A stretch of DNA of 64,000 nt from Antennarius striatus (taxonomy: Eukaryota > Chordata > Actinopteri > Lophiiformes > Antennariidae): assembly GCF_040054535.1 (NCBI RefSeq), contig NC_090780.1, positions 17,021,501 to 17,085,500 of the forward strand, given 5' to 3'. The translations under genes were made by a program, and so were the position numbers. The first letter of the stretch is position 1; the number at the start of each line of letters is the position of its first letter. Below are positions 1-12,500 of this stretch, one piece after another. Below the pieces are notes generated by a model. It ran no database searches, was not told the DNA's origin, and saw nothing but the letters and a program-made list of their open reading frames with translations.

Positions 1-38
1 GAATGTAGTTGCCCTCTTTTTTCACCTTTTCTTTCTAG

Positions 39-3000
39 GTAACATATTTTACCTGATGGAGTTCAGGGAGATTTTCCTGACCTTGCTGAGGAAGTATGAT
101 GAAACCAAGCAGCCTCAGTCTTACCTCAAAGACCTCGTTGAGTCAACCCATCTCTTCCTTCGTATGTTGGAAAACTTCTCCAAGGGTCGCAAAAACTTAA
201 TGGTTCAGGTTGGTTCTTGTTTCAAATATGTGTGTAAAGAATAACCAAGAAAAAAATTATGATTTTACAGCTTGCATTCAATTTATGTGCAAGAAAACTG
301 TTTGAGTAGGTTTACAGAAATTTTTGTGTTGAGGTCTTTGGTGGTATATTTTCTATTTCTGGTCATTCTTACCAATAAACACTTTCTGGAGGTCTAAGAA
401 TCCCAACAGACTGAAGGAGTAGCTGCTGCTAACAATTAAATAAAATGACTTAGTAAAGGAATATGAATATCTTTCTGTTGATTCTGCAGAAGAAAAAGGT
501 GAAGCGGAAAAAGTCACAAGGTGGAAAAAAGCCCTCTACAGTAGAAAGTAGTCCGGAGGCCCTGGCAGAGACCTGGAAGATTGTGGAGGAAGAGCTGAAG
601 GCTACAGGGTTTCAGGTTGGTGTAAGATTCAGCCAATCAAAGCTTCATCTCAAGAATGCTTTACAGATTTACTGACACTGAATACCTCTGTTTGGGTTCT
701 CTTTGCAGCTTTCAGAGTCCTTAACTGCAAGCATTGTTCCGTTCGATGCCACATCTGAAACTCCACTTGAGGAGCAGCGGACTGAGGCCATGGTTCGGGT
801 CCAGGATGCCCTGCTGGCTCGACTGGGACCAGAAGCACTGGGCCTGCTGCGCGCTGCTAGGTAAGCAAGAACCCAAGGACCATTAGGCCTTCACACTTCC
901 ATCACGTGGTGAGTTATTTAAGCATCGTCTTCATATACGCAGGGAGGTGTGGCCAGAGGGAGATGTGTTTGGTTCAGTTGATGTGGAACCGGAAGAGGAA
1001 CTGGAGCTACTCAAGCAGATCCTGAACGCAAACCTGCCAAGTAAGGATTTAGAAGCTGATCTTAGGACATGAGCTGGACTTCTTGGTGCTGCTTTATTTT
1101 AGCCACTGATCCACAGCATCTGTGCTGGAACAATCCCCTCCTGATTTCAGGATCATCTCCTGAGGCTGTGGCGGACGATGAGGATGATGCAGCAGAGTTA
1201 GAGGAGGAAGAGCTGGAGTGTGTGCAGGTTTCTGAAAAAGAGTTCAACTTTCTTGACTTCATAAAAAGGTGAGTAATACTGTGAGGAATACTTATCGAAT
1301 CTGTATCCTCCCACTAGTACTTTGTAACCTTCCTAATGGGACCCCCGCTCCCCCACACACACAGATTTGCCAGCCCCAGTATTGTGCAGCCATACCTCAT
1401 TTTACTGAAATCGTACTCCAAAAACACTCCTCACACCAACCACTGCATCGCTCGGATGCTGCATCGTTTGGCTGTCACCCTCAAAATGGACGCACTGCTT
1501 TTCCAGCTGTCGGTCTTCAACCTTTTCAACAAGATCCTGAGCGACCCTGCAGCAGCGGCGTACAAGGTGGAGAAATCCTTTTGTGTTGTCAAGATGCTGC
1601 TGATCTAAGTTGGACTGTACATTCAGCCACAGAGCTAACCTTTGTTCTTTTATCCACAGGAACTGGTGACTTTTGCAAAATACGTGTTGAACCGTTTCTT
1701 CTCACTGGCGGCCCGAAATGACAAAGCGTACGTTGAATTGCTGTTCTGGAAAAATGTGGGGGCGGTATGTGAGATGACCGAAGGTTACAACAAAGACAGG
1801 TTGGTGATGTCTTAGCTTAGTATTTCTAGTGTCACAGCAGAGGTTTACATGGCAGTTTAAACTTTTGCATTTTTTTCCCCAAAAATATATCAGAGCTGGA
1901 ACGAAACCAACATGGACTGAAGAGGAGGAAGAGGAGTTGCGGAGGCTGTATGAGGAGCATCGTCACTCTGGAGGTGTGTCAGCTACACAATTCAGTTGCA
2001 CACAGTGTATTCAATGCAGTTTGTTGATTCCTTGTTATTGATGTGTTTAGTACCAGACATAGTGGAGACGCTGCTGCCATTATTGAGCAACAGCAATCGC
2101 ACGCGGCGTCATGTGGTGACACAGCTGGTGCACATGGGTCTGGTGGACAACGCTAAGGAGCTGAAGAAACAGAAGTACGTCCTCCATACAAATAATAGTA
2201 CAGTAATCCCTCGCGCATTCGCACTTCAAGATGCCCGGCTCCACCTCATTGCAGATTTTTAGTAGGTAGTCACGTGATACCGTACGAGCATTCTATTATT
2301 GGCTGACAGCATCTGGAAGTGCGCTACGTTCCGAGACTCACAGAACGCAGCGCACCTCTGTGTATTAAAGAAGCACTTAAAAGCACTATAAACAATCTAT
2401 AAGAGTGTGGGAAAAGGTAATACAGATAGAAGGTGGTTTAATATCAGTATGGGGGGGGTTCGTAAACGTTTTAATTACCGTAAACAATAAAATAAATAGT
2501 TTGTCACAATGTCGCACAATTTCGATATTGGTGGGTGGTCCTGTAACGCATTAACCACGAGTAACAAGGGATCACTGTATATTGATTTTAATTTATGTAA
2601 TGCAGAATGGCTCCGTATATACTGCACGAACTATCCCTTGTTAAATTGTTGTCTTCTTTTCGTTTAAAAAAGGAAAGGTACCCAGATAGTTCTTTGGACT
2701 CAGGAGCAGGAGGAGGAGCTGGAGATGCTCTACGAAGAGTACAAAGACTCTGATGGTACATGTTATCATTGTGTCGGGCAACAGAGGAAAAGGTTTGTGT
2801 GATAACTGTTCTTGCTAATGAAACTGCATTTTCACAGATGTGCTGGGTAACATCCTGAAGAAGATCACGGCCAAGCGGTCCCGTGCCCGTTTGGTGGACA
2901 AGCTGCTCAGTCTGGGTCTGGTGTCTGACAGGCGAGAGCTTCATAAGAAGAGGAGTCGCGGCTCTAAACAGAGGAGCTCAGGGAAAGGAATGGTCAGGGT

Positions 3001-5198
3001 TTAAATATGCTGTGTTCTTTTTAATGGGTAGGACTGCTGTCTCTTCACAGCAAGAAGGTTCGGAGGAGGTTATCTTTCTGGGCAGTTTGTTGTTCTCTTG
3101 TCTGCGTGGGTACTTTCCAGGTTCTCTGGCTTCTTCTCACCTCCAAAAACATGCAACTTAGATGAATCGATCGCTCACTTTCTTCCGTAGACTGAAGAAG
3201 AGTTCCTAGAAGGACTAACGCAAGATTTCCCAGATGAAGCTGAGGACAGATATGACAAAGATGAGGAAGAAGATGAGTTTGAAGAGAGCGAGGAAGAGGA
3301 ACAAAATAGAGCAAAACCTCAAAATAGGGGCATGAGGCGTGAAAGCGTTCTCTCCCCGGTAGAGAGGAGAGCTGATCTGGACTCCATGGTGAACGCTCTA
3401 CAACAGGAAGGTGGGAGGACACACACACCGGTGGAACACCTGTCCCGTTATGGACTCTGAGAATTAGATTCATGCAGCTGGTTCTCCATTTCAGGCATGT
3501 CTGGACCCATGTTGTGGCTACAGAACTGTCTGAACAGAACAGCAGAGGACCGCGAAGAAGACGGTGAGAGCAACCGTGAAACAAATACACTTCATTATTG
3601 CTTCACTATTCATTCTGAATAGATTCAGCTGAGACGTTTGTGATAAGCGTCTAACTGCTGCTTGTTCTGTTGGTGGAACTGCTGTGTTTCGTTCTTCAGA
3701 TGTCTCCCAGGCGGTGCCGCTGGTTCCTCTGACGGAGGTGAATGAAGACGCCATGGAAAACAAGAGCTTCCGGAAATTACTGCGCAAACTAGGAATACGA
3801 GCACCTGCTAATGAACAGGTTGGTATTTCATTCACATCGTTCACATTAATGATTTGTGGTCTTTTGTCATTTCATATCAGGTTTGAATTTTCCTGCCAAA
3901 TGAGTTGCAAATCATGAAATTAAAAGATTGTAAAATCCTGTGCCGCTCATATTGTATGTTATTTATATTGTTCTGTAACCAGGAGACCTTTTGGAGGATC
4001 CCAGCAAAAATTAGCTCCTCTCAGCTCCGGAGCGCAGCTGCAGCTCTCAGTCCGAGAGAGGATGAGCCCAAAGGAGGCGAAGAGGGAGACGACTGGAGGA
4101 ATCCGGCCGGCAAATCCAAAGAGGAGGGGGAGGTTTCAGGTGAACAGAGAGCTCAGGCTCTAAGAGCTCTGCTGCTCACTCGACAGAGGAAACGCCACAC
4201 CTCAGAACACACAGGTGTGTATGGGAGTTTCACTTTCTGAGAGTCGTCTCAGCTTACAGATGTTTGTTTACAGCTTTGTTGCGTCGATAAGACTTTAGTT
4301 ACAATGTGTACATCAATGTGGGGTTTGTTTCACAGAATGCTATCATAAGTATTCAGAACTTTATTACAGAATATATAACAGACATACACAGTGATGGCGG
4401 TAATCTGTAGCAGAGTGTCCTTTTAGCTCCGGACTGGGTAAACAGCTTTTATGTAAATCTCCACGATGGCTGTAAGGAACATTTAAAAAAAAAACAGGGA
4501 CAGCATCTAAAGTACCCATAGAATAATGCAAAGAAGAAGGATCAGAAATAATTGAAATAACAAAATGTCTTTTTTATGGGTTGGCATTTAAAAGTTGTTA
4601 AAGCAGTTACCTTTAACTGACTGGTAATGAAAGATTAGTCTGGGATCAGAAGGACTTCTGTTATTCAACCATTTTTTGCTCTGTTGTTTCAGCTCCTGAT
4701 TTGGATGTTTCTTCTATTGAGGCTACAGACAGTACAGTTGTGAGGTGAGATATTGTCTAATGTCATGTTTTAAATCTTTTTGGATGAAGATGTTGATTTT
4801 TCAGGTATACATTTTCATAATTCTTAATCTACTTCTGTTCACAGCAGGTCCCAGCAGAAGACTTCAGCTAAAAGAGTCAGACTGTTGGACAACGATGAGG
4901 AGAATGGTGAGTTGCTGCTGAAAATCATGTTCTAATCTGTTAGGTTGATTGTATATAACTGCACTCCCAGTTTTGTGTGACACAACTTAAAATCGGTTTA
5001 GGTTGTCACTCTTCATTTGTTTTAACGTGAACATATCACACTTTGTGCTCCTGCATTACTGTTTACACAGATGACCCCACCACTGCAGTGGACATGGACA
5101 CCAACAGTGATGCACATTCAGACGGGGATGAGATCTCTGCTCCTGTGAAGCGTCGGCGGAAGATGGTCTTAATTGATGAAGTGGAAGATGAGGATTAG
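39..5198 (+). CDS. timeless: TIMELESS, C-terminal part (partial gene)
   Basis: Replication-fork protection and clock-linked nuclear protein that works with TIPIN and binds PARP1. About 775 codons are present; the 5' part lies before the window. Exons by GT-AG and phase: 39-208, 490-615, 709-860, 943-1040, 1151-1268, 1365-1566, 1660-1799, 1894-1973, 2051-2174, 2673-2755, 2838-2992, 3191-3410, 3495-3563, 3700-3818, 3983-4214, 4693-4744, 4845-4906, 5071-5198 (TAG). Family hallmarks seen: [14 protein letters not shown] then FVELLFWKN-like [10 protein letters not shown] (exons 6-7); two related SANT-like stretches, [17 protein letters not shown] and [18 protein letters not shown]; the PARP1-binding region [17 protein letters not shown] followed by [18 protein letters not shown] and [10 protein letters not shown] (exons 13-15); and a basic/acidic tail. 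Length and order match vertebrate TIMELESS (human about 1,208 aa). The first exon begins mid-codon. All phases join without a break, so the gene looks functional. Confidence 0.95.
2199..2579. mobile_element. Mariner-type MITE inside a TIMELESS intron
   Basis: The ends are inverted: it opens TACAGTAATCCCTCG and closes with ACAAGGGATCACTGTA, so both ends read TACAGT-ATCCCT inward. TA dinucleotides sit at both borders, as expected for a Tc1/mariner-type target duplication. The roughly 380 bp between have no coding capacity. It explains most of the long intron between the exons ending at 2174 and starting at 2673. The superfamily is inferred from termini only. Confidence 0.65.
3034..3180 (+). repeat. 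SINE-like repeat, 5' part, in a TIMELESS intron
   Basis: The stretch GCTGTCTCTTCACAGCAAGA, then a degraded TCTGGG segment, then TCTGCGTGGGTACTTTCC and CACCTCCAAAAACATGCAAC follows, in order, the same blocks as the inverted copy at 62731-63050 and the copy at 21680-22013. It is the tRNA-like head and body of a fish SINE with the 3' half missing. It fills the intron between exons 2838-2992 and 3191-3410. Confidence 0.65.
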
Positions 5199-5660
5199 AG
5201 ATACTCTAATGCAATATCTCGGGGGATATAAAAGTCCTTTATTTTGCTCAGATGTGGACGCGTCCCATTAAGATTTGCAGGGCAGGAAACAGAAACTATT
5301 AATGGAACACCAAAGAGCTCCAAGTACCTGTAGAGCTATCCCAGTGTAGATACTTAGATTTCTTCAGGCAGTTCCTTTCTCTCTGGTGAGCTTGTTTGGT
5401 GCATTTATGTAGGAATAGTAAAAATGTCCATTCAGTCGTCAGTTTTGCAGTTCACTCTTTTTCTTTTCTCATTCCCAGCAGCGACATTATATAGATAATA
5501 TTGTGTCAGAGATTTACATGACAGGAATCTGTTGATGTGAAAGCTGTGGGATAAATATCTCAAAGTTTTGATAAAATCCCAACAGAGAAATGCGTTTTTA
5601 CCTTTCAGTCATTTCCGTTGTTCACTTAGAAAAAAATCATCCATTCTTATCAATAATCAA

Positions 5661-5666
5661 AATAAA
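5661..5666 (+). terminator. Poly(A) signal AATAAA, TIMELESS
   Basis: Canonical AATAAA about 460 bp after the TIMELESS stop, the first good one downstream on this strand. Cleavage would fall near 5680-5700. Confidence 0.5.
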
Positions 5667-5699
5667 AATAACTCACTGTAAGCTTTTGGTTTAGTCCCT

Positions 5700-7945
5700 C
5701 TTTTTCACTTCATCACCTCAAACACTAGAGGGCGTGCTTTGAAACTGTTAAGGAACTATTTTTTCAAATACAGTATATCACCCTTTCATTTGAAGTCTTC
5801 GGTACAATGCAGGCCTATGACATTAATTTAGAATTTTTGAACAACATTTCATTTAGTAACACACTTGTATAAAGCAAGGACTGGTTTGGTGAAATCAGTA
5901 TGGATTAAAATCTCACTCTGTTCACATTCCATTAATACAGTGTATACACTCTGCATCTGATGAAGCTTTCTCCAACACAGGACCATGTTTTGTGTCTGCA
6001 GCTGCTGCCTGCAGTCATCCATACTTTGCAGCTATGTAGGAGGGGGTCTCTTGTCTTTACATCTGGACCATGTTAGCAACTTCCTGTCAAATCTGCTCTG
6101 CCCCCACTGGAGCCAGACCTGACAATCCAGTTTCATCCAGAATTAAGCGTGTGAGCACAGTGGTGGGAGGATGCCATTAAGCTAAGCAGTACAAGGTATA
6201 TTGTTCATCTGCATAAATACATGTTGGATATGTCTCCTGCTTTCAGCCAGGCTTGGACCATTTGTAGACTTGATCACACTCGGATGACTCATTCTGTTGT
6301 AGCGAGAACAAAACACCTGGAGGCTGTATTCTATAAAAGATGGAAACTTGCATGCTATCATTAAATTGTGCAATGTTTTGTTGAGAAAGTGGTGAAAATG
6401 TAGACTTTATGTTTAAGCGGCTCGTTCATTCGACTGAAATCATTCCTTGTTTTCAAAGAATGCAGTGAAGAATCAAATATTCAAATACACTGAAAGCAGG
6501 GCTGTTATAGAAAACAGATCATCTAAAGATCAGAAAAACTCAGCCGCAGACATAAGTAATATATTTTATATGTTGTAAAATTATTTTAAAGGCCTATTGT
6601 TTTTCAACTGCAGTTCACCTCAGATAAACTGAGAAAATCTTTGTTTACTTCATCATAGGGTGTTGGAAAGTGCCACATATGAAATCACTTGAATTCTAGA
6701 TGAGCTCAGTGTCAACGCAAATTTAATTGAAATTACAAGTTACAGAAACAATTTTCAAAGATATAACCACAGATGATTTAGAAAGAAGAAAACAATGATG
6801 TCTCTATTTGGTTTTATTTCACAGCTCGTTACTTGATACTTCTCTGATGACAGAATCTTTATAATTAATATCAGGCGTATCAATGTCAGTCATTATTCCT
6901 AAATCTTTCCAGAAATGTTATGACAAGTTAATAAAATTATTGATCCAATGAATGATCAGGTTGTAATGTTCCAAAACACGAAACAATGGAATCCATCGGC
7001 CAGGCCAAATTAGGAATGTCATCCGAGTTGAACCTGACTGCAGATAGTAAAAGGTTTTATATTTCTAAACACATACCTTAAACATCCGCGATGTGATCAA
7101 CAACTTACTGTGGGTGTGGTTGTTGTGAAAACTGTTCCATGATGGTGTTTATACAGATATGACCCCCTGGTGCACACACATGTGGAACCACCACCTCCTT
7201 GCCAGGACACGCATTGCCTCTGCTTGTAACAACACAAGCCTCAGGGTCTTGTGATGCCGCTGATTTCCATCCACTCTGACTGAGCAACAGGATAAATTCT
7301 AATAGAATGAATAAGCTTGGAATGCATACAGCCAGACTTCATGTTCAATTCTGATAACAGCTTTGACATATGGAGGTCATTTTAGGCCTTCTGCACACAA
7401 TGCTGTACTTTAGTCAAGCCTCTTTTTATAAATACTAAAAAGTGCCAAAACTTTCTTCACATCTTCATTTGTATTTGCGTGTCTTCAGTGGGAACACAAG
7501 AATCACAAGCAGAATCCTGGTGGAACAACCAGGTGAAATAAAGGACCACATAGTGGTGTTTTTAAATATCCGTTTCAGGGGTTTTACCATGAGAACAAAC
7601 TGTCATGTGTGATCACTGGTGTGAGTAAACACCAGATTACAGTTACACCTCAAATTAGCATACATTGTTTTGTTGAAAGGTATTTAAAGCAACCCCCTAT
7701 CTCATTATTAGTGAGTGATGAAAGCACAGATACTATAAATACTATAACTATAAATCAGTTGTTATTATTTTTATTGGAAGAAAGTGCTTGGCATTAATTT
7801 GATGACCCTATGCAGCCATTACATAGTGCCTTTGACCTGTTACCTTCTGGTTGTGAGGTCTAGATTAGGATTTATGTTTATCATGTTCCCCAACTGGTGT
7901 ACATGTCTGGTTATGTTCACATTTTACTAAAAAGATCTGCGCAAC
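5700..7945. other. Intergenic spacer, nothing recognised
   Basis: Between TIMELESS and the GATA repeat. AT-rich with only short chance reading frames; no exon with family similarity, RNA gene or complete repeat was recognised. Confidence 0.5.
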
Positions 7946-7959
7946 ACTTTATATGAGTC

Positions 7960-7960
<1 letters not shown>

Positions 7961-8016
<56 letters not shown>
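7961..8016 (+). repeat. (GATA)n microsatellite
   Basis: About 14 uninterrupted GATA/ATAG units. It is the tail of the adjoining inverted LINE 3' end rather than an independent array. Confidence 0.9.
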
Positions 8017-8017
<1 letters not shown>

Positions 8018-8225
8018 CATACATATTAATTCCAGAGGAAATTGCACATATCCACTGCTCAGGCATTACATAATGAATAAATACTGGATAAACACCAGGA
8101 AAAAAAGAAACACTGACACCACAGGACATACCGCAAGACATACACTACACTAACAGACACATGCAGCACTAACAGGACTTATATACTAAACTAAATCTAA
8201 ATTATAAACAGTATAAAATAAAATA
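7961..8225 (-). mobile_element. Non-LTR retrotransposon 3' end with tetranucleotide tail
   Basis: Read on the minus strand this matches 49282-49541 nearly word for word: CAGTATTTATTCATTATGTA, TGCCTGAGCAGTGGATATGT and an AATTTCCTCTGGAATTAAT-type terminus followed by (ATCT)n. The terminus and simple-repeat tail are typical of Rex1/L2/CR1-like fish LINEs; the clade is not certain. Only the 3' untranslated part is present. Confidence 0.7.
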
Positions 8226-8357
8226 AAATAACAAATAAAAATAAAAAGTTAAAGTGATTAGTTAGTTAATTAATTAGTTAATGAGTGCTTAGTTAATGTT
8301 AGTGGTTCCAATGCATGCATTCTGTACATATATTAGTGAGCACAGGCCCCTGTAGTA

Positions 8358-8359
<2 letters not shown>

Positions 8360-8413
<54 letters not shown>
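8360..8413 (+). repeat. (CA)n microsatellite
   Basis: 27 CA units followed by an interrupted end (ATACACAA). Confidence 0.95.
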
Positions 8414-8414
<1 letters not shown>

Positions 8415-8418
<4 letters not shown>

Positions 8419-8540
8419 AAGGGGGCCTGTAGGCATGCAAGGGAGGTAGAGTGGCGAGCAGTTCCTTCTTGGTGTGCCCCAGATGAGCAATTTGTAAAGG
8501 GGACGGCGCCTTGCTCAAGGGCGCCTCGGCAGTGCTATAT
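8415..8540. repeat. Dispersed fish repeat fragment
   Basis: Contains the words GGCGCCTTGCTCAAGGGCGC and CTCGGCAGTGC. A GCCTTGCTCAAGGGCACCTC-type block recurs widely in fish genomes, as I recall it. The element is not delimited here and its class is unknown. Confidence 0.4.
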
Positions 8541-8969
8541 ATTCTTGAAACAGTGCTTCAATGGGGAGTTGGGCAACACTTTTAATAGGTGAAATACTGC
8601 TTGGATTTTAAATTGAGGGTGATGTCAGATTGTGATTTGTGGGGGTTGGTAATGAAACAGTGTCATGACTTTTATGGCGTTACCCTTTGTGCATGCTCGG
8701 TTATGTCATGTCTAAGATTTAACTGACAGAGTTTACCCTCGGGGTAGTAGAGAACCCGAATTAACCCTACCAAAGGTATCCTATTGTTCCTCAGTATTAA
8801 AAACAAGACAGACATTCTTCTGGAATTTCTTCTAGCAAGATTACCTTAATTTCTATCAATCGATCAATTGGTGATGATCAATATTAGTTTGACTGCTCCC
8901 TCTCCTGACCTGTTCAGTGATGTCTGCTCTGTCATTACATGAGAGTTCAATTCAAACCAAACCCTCATT

Positions 8970-9517
8970 GATTCCGCTTCCAACCGGAGCTCAGAGCAGC
9001 TCTCATCTGCTGCTGAGGGCCGGGGGCCCCTCACTCCTCCTCCCTCCCTCACCCCCCCTCCAACGGACCAACGGACCCCTCAGGATGGAGATAGCGAGAG
9101 GATAAAGGGGAGAACTTTTTCTCTTGTTTTTTTTTTTTTTTGTACTATTCACTCCAGTGATTGTAAACGGGACGGAGGGGAGGGGGGGACGGTTCGGTCA
9201 GATTTTCCAGAGAGGTGGAAGTTGTCTGGGGTGGAGGACGGGGACGGGAACGGTTAATCCGGGAAGCGAAGTTCTGCTGGCTTGAGGCGGAGAATGGAAA
9301 CGAAGTGTCCCTCCTCTGGAGCCCCTGGTGGTCCGTCCGCGTTTTGAAGAGGAGAGAGCGGCGGGCGAACCTCTGCCTCTGAGCCTCGGGAGAAGTTGGG
9401 AGGAAACCGGTTTTCCCTGGTACCGGAGCGCGGCTTTTGTTTGTGAATGGTGGGGAGTTTTTCCTGTTTGCCAGAGCCGACGGTGAAGGAGCAGCTCCCC
9501 GACGCTCAGGCTCCTTG
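8970..9517 (+). promoter_or_regulatory. tmem198b: TMEM198 promoter and non-coding first exon
   Basis: A GC- and CpG-rich block in AT-rich surroundings, ending in a strong donor (CTCCTTG|GTGAGTG after 9517). It contains C-rich, T-run and G-rich segments but no long frame that continues into the coding exons. The next acceptor on this strand that opens into a recognised protein is at 18410, so this is most likely the untranslated first exon and CpG-island promoter of the TMEM198 gene. The transcription start cannot be fixed from sequence. Confidence 0.55.
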
Positions 9518-12500
9518 GTGAGTGTTTAGATCACTTTTTTTTTCTACATGTTTTTTGCGGCTCACAAGCGTCGATCGCCGGCGGTCAGCTCGACTTTACG
9601 AGTTGATGGATCACAGTTGATCCACACTCCATGGTGGTCTGTAATGACACGCAGCCAGCCGGGAGGATTCCGTTTCTTTTTTTCTTTCTTTATTATTATT
9701 ATTATTTATTTATTTTTATTTTTACACTTGAGAAACGTCCAACTTGTCCTTCAGCTTCTGAGGACCAAGACTGATTCGGGACAGGATGGGTTTTATCCGG
9801 ACGCACTGACCCAAACATGTCCTCTGCTTTACTCTGGCTTCTGTAGAAGATGTGCCAGTGGGACATGTTGAATAACTCGTTTTAAATAAAAATAACATTT
9901 TATATCTGGGTGATGATGCGTCCACATCCTTCAGCTTTGTCACATTTGACGTTAAGGTCCAACGTTTCCAGAAGATCTTGAGGTTTTTGGGGTTTTTTTG
10001 TCCAGTCTTTACAGGGGGGTGCAGCCTGTAGTTACACCCCCACCAAAGACCCCCCTCCCCATCTAGTTGACCCACTCTGCTGCTGCACCAGATGGTTTCT
10101 GGACCCTTTGAAGTGAGTAGAAGCCATGCTTTGGGGGGGGTGAAGAGAGAAGAGCAGGGGATGATGAAAGTTGGTTTGCATGTGTTCTGGTTGGCATATG
10201 TTCTTTTTTTGCATGGTGACTTTTTATTCAAACAACCTGGAGGCTGGAACTTGTGTTCTGTCTCTGGGATCGGAACACGCTGAGACCATCACCTGTAACT
10301 TAAATATGTTTAGCGACTTCCAAGAGAGGGTTCCTGAAGAGTCTGCAGGCGACACAGTAAAGCGTGAGAATTCTCATTTTGTGAGAGCACATTTTAATTT
10401 GACGGTTGTGTAATTATATTGTTTGGGGCCACTTTCTTCTATCAACATAAGCAGACATTTTTTTCTTCCTTGAAGAAGCAGGGCCACGACCTGGGGTTTA
10501 TTTTAACTAGGAGTCCAAACCTGTGTTAAATGACACCAGTATATGTGTTATATTGCAGAGTAAAAAATATTAATTCTTATTTTAGTTTACATTACAAAAT
10601 AAGAATCTTCAAGCGAAGGTGCCTTTTCTGATTTTTACTGAAATGATCTAATATTTCAGCCCTACTAGGCTTTTTAGTTAATATAGTTATTAGACCCATT
10701 GGCAGATTCACGTAATCTCCACGTGTCTGTTGTTAGTTGTTGTCTTTTATAAATCTATTTTTTAGTTCGAACTGGGCTAAAAATCAGATTACTTTTCATC
10801 ATACCGCTGTTCCGTAGTGATTACTGTATTTATGTGTATTATATTACCCCAGAAGTCATGGGAGTTGTTGACTCCAACTCTGTCATACCACATGGACAAA
10901 AGTTCTACCCACTGAGCAGCTTGTCATTACTTCCACCATGGAGGTTGTGCGTTTCACCCATGTTACAGTGTTTGGTGGGGTTGTTGGCCAGATTTATAGA
11001 AAAACTAAAGGACAGATTGTCACGAAGCTTGGAAGAAAGGCGGGATGTGGGCCAGGAAAGAAAATGTTGTGGACGATTTGTATAAAGGCACAAATTTCTT
11101 TCACATTGCTGGAAAATGCCGTTTTTTAACTTTGGCCCGTATTACTCATAAGATGACTAAAAGAGAAGTTTGTAGAACTTTGTGGAGGGGTGGGTAATGG
11201 GTGATTGAACAACGAGGCAACTGTGCCCTGTCGCCATGACAACTATCATATTTAAAGGACATAATGATTGTTATTCTCAGAAAACCTGAGAAAGGGAATC
11301 ATAAAATGTCTAACTGGAGACTGTGTGTTATTGTTGGTTCTATTAAAAAGTGACTCCACAACTCCAGCTTTAAATCACTCACATACACCACATCAAACTG
11401 CTTTAGTTGTCAAGTGTTGACTTGGATTAAACTCCTGAAAAAACAAGGTGAAGGAGGCTCTTGAAAGTTCTAGAGAGTGGAGGGTGCAAGTAAAAAACTT
11501 TGTCTCATGGGAAACACATAAAAACTGATACCAGTCATTTCGAAACATCCATCCATAGTCTACTTATAGCGGTCTAATCACTGGTTGTAGCAGGACATGA
11601 GAGCAACGTTGAGTCGGCTTGGAAAAATGAAGGACGCACATGATATTTTAGGGTCTAGAGATCATTGCAGGAGGTACAATTATTGTCGACTGGAATTTGA
11701 CAAAGCCTGTTAAACGTAGGCTCTAAATGACAGAGCTGCAGTAGAAGGGCTGCAGACACATGTCGGCCGGACCGTCTCTGTGTCCTGCTTCTTCCTGCCA
11801 AACCTGTCTGCAATGGTTCTTCAATCGGAAGACTCTTCCACTGAGTCCGCTAAATTAATTCCATTTGGTCTGCTTATGAGAAAAAGAAAAGAAAATGCTA
11901 TTAATGTATGCTGTAATCATATCACACGACAGTGAAATTTCATCATCAGGTCTGAACAGCTTTGGAAATCCTAATGTAATACTATCAGGACGATCCAGCT
12001 GTACACTGCATCATAGTGTTTATAAAAAGAATACTAGTCCTTAATAGAGATTATAACATTTGACTGAATGTATTTCTGATGCAGAGTATGTACACATGCA
12101 CCGGTGTCACATGACTCCCATCCAAAAGCTCATTGTGTTTCTTTCTACCTTGCTTGTAAAATTCTGTTTTAAGTTTTTCTCCTAAACTCAAAGGCCTCTA
12201 TTGTTCAGATGAACTCAGGCGGTATAAGATTGGGAGCTTATGAGGGGAAAGATCTAGAATCCTACTAAGTAAATATTGCCCCAAGTGATGACTGGAGTCT
12301 GTGACCAGCGGGAAAATGACTTTAGAGTGATAATGATAAATTAGACTTCTCTCTTTATTTTTAATGGTCTTTATTTTGAAATATTGTGGCAGTAACACTT
12401 TCATAAGACTTGTTGAGCCAATTGACTCAAATGTTGGTAAAAATAAATTTAGTTTCTGATGTCTCAAGTATTTTATGTGGATTATGAGTGCAGTTTAGTG

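Noticed and set aside
1062-1262. Ser/Ala-rich frame on the minus strand
   Set aside because: Antisense of an acidic TIMELESS exon (Glu/Asp codons read backwards as Ser).
3051-3068. 18-nt micro-exon of TIMELESS
   Set aside because: It has AG and GT borders and fits phase 0, but the sequence is the head of a SINE (same block as in the copy at 62731-63050) and the neighbouring exons join in phase without it. Kept only as a possible exonisation event.
7961-8413. CRISPR-like tandem repeats
   Set aside because: Simple GATA and CA microsatellites without spacers, in a vertebrate genome.
9722-10231. 169-codon frame on the minus strand in TMEM198 intron 1
   Set aside because: No family resemblance, no signal or domain pattern; chance frame in intron sequence.
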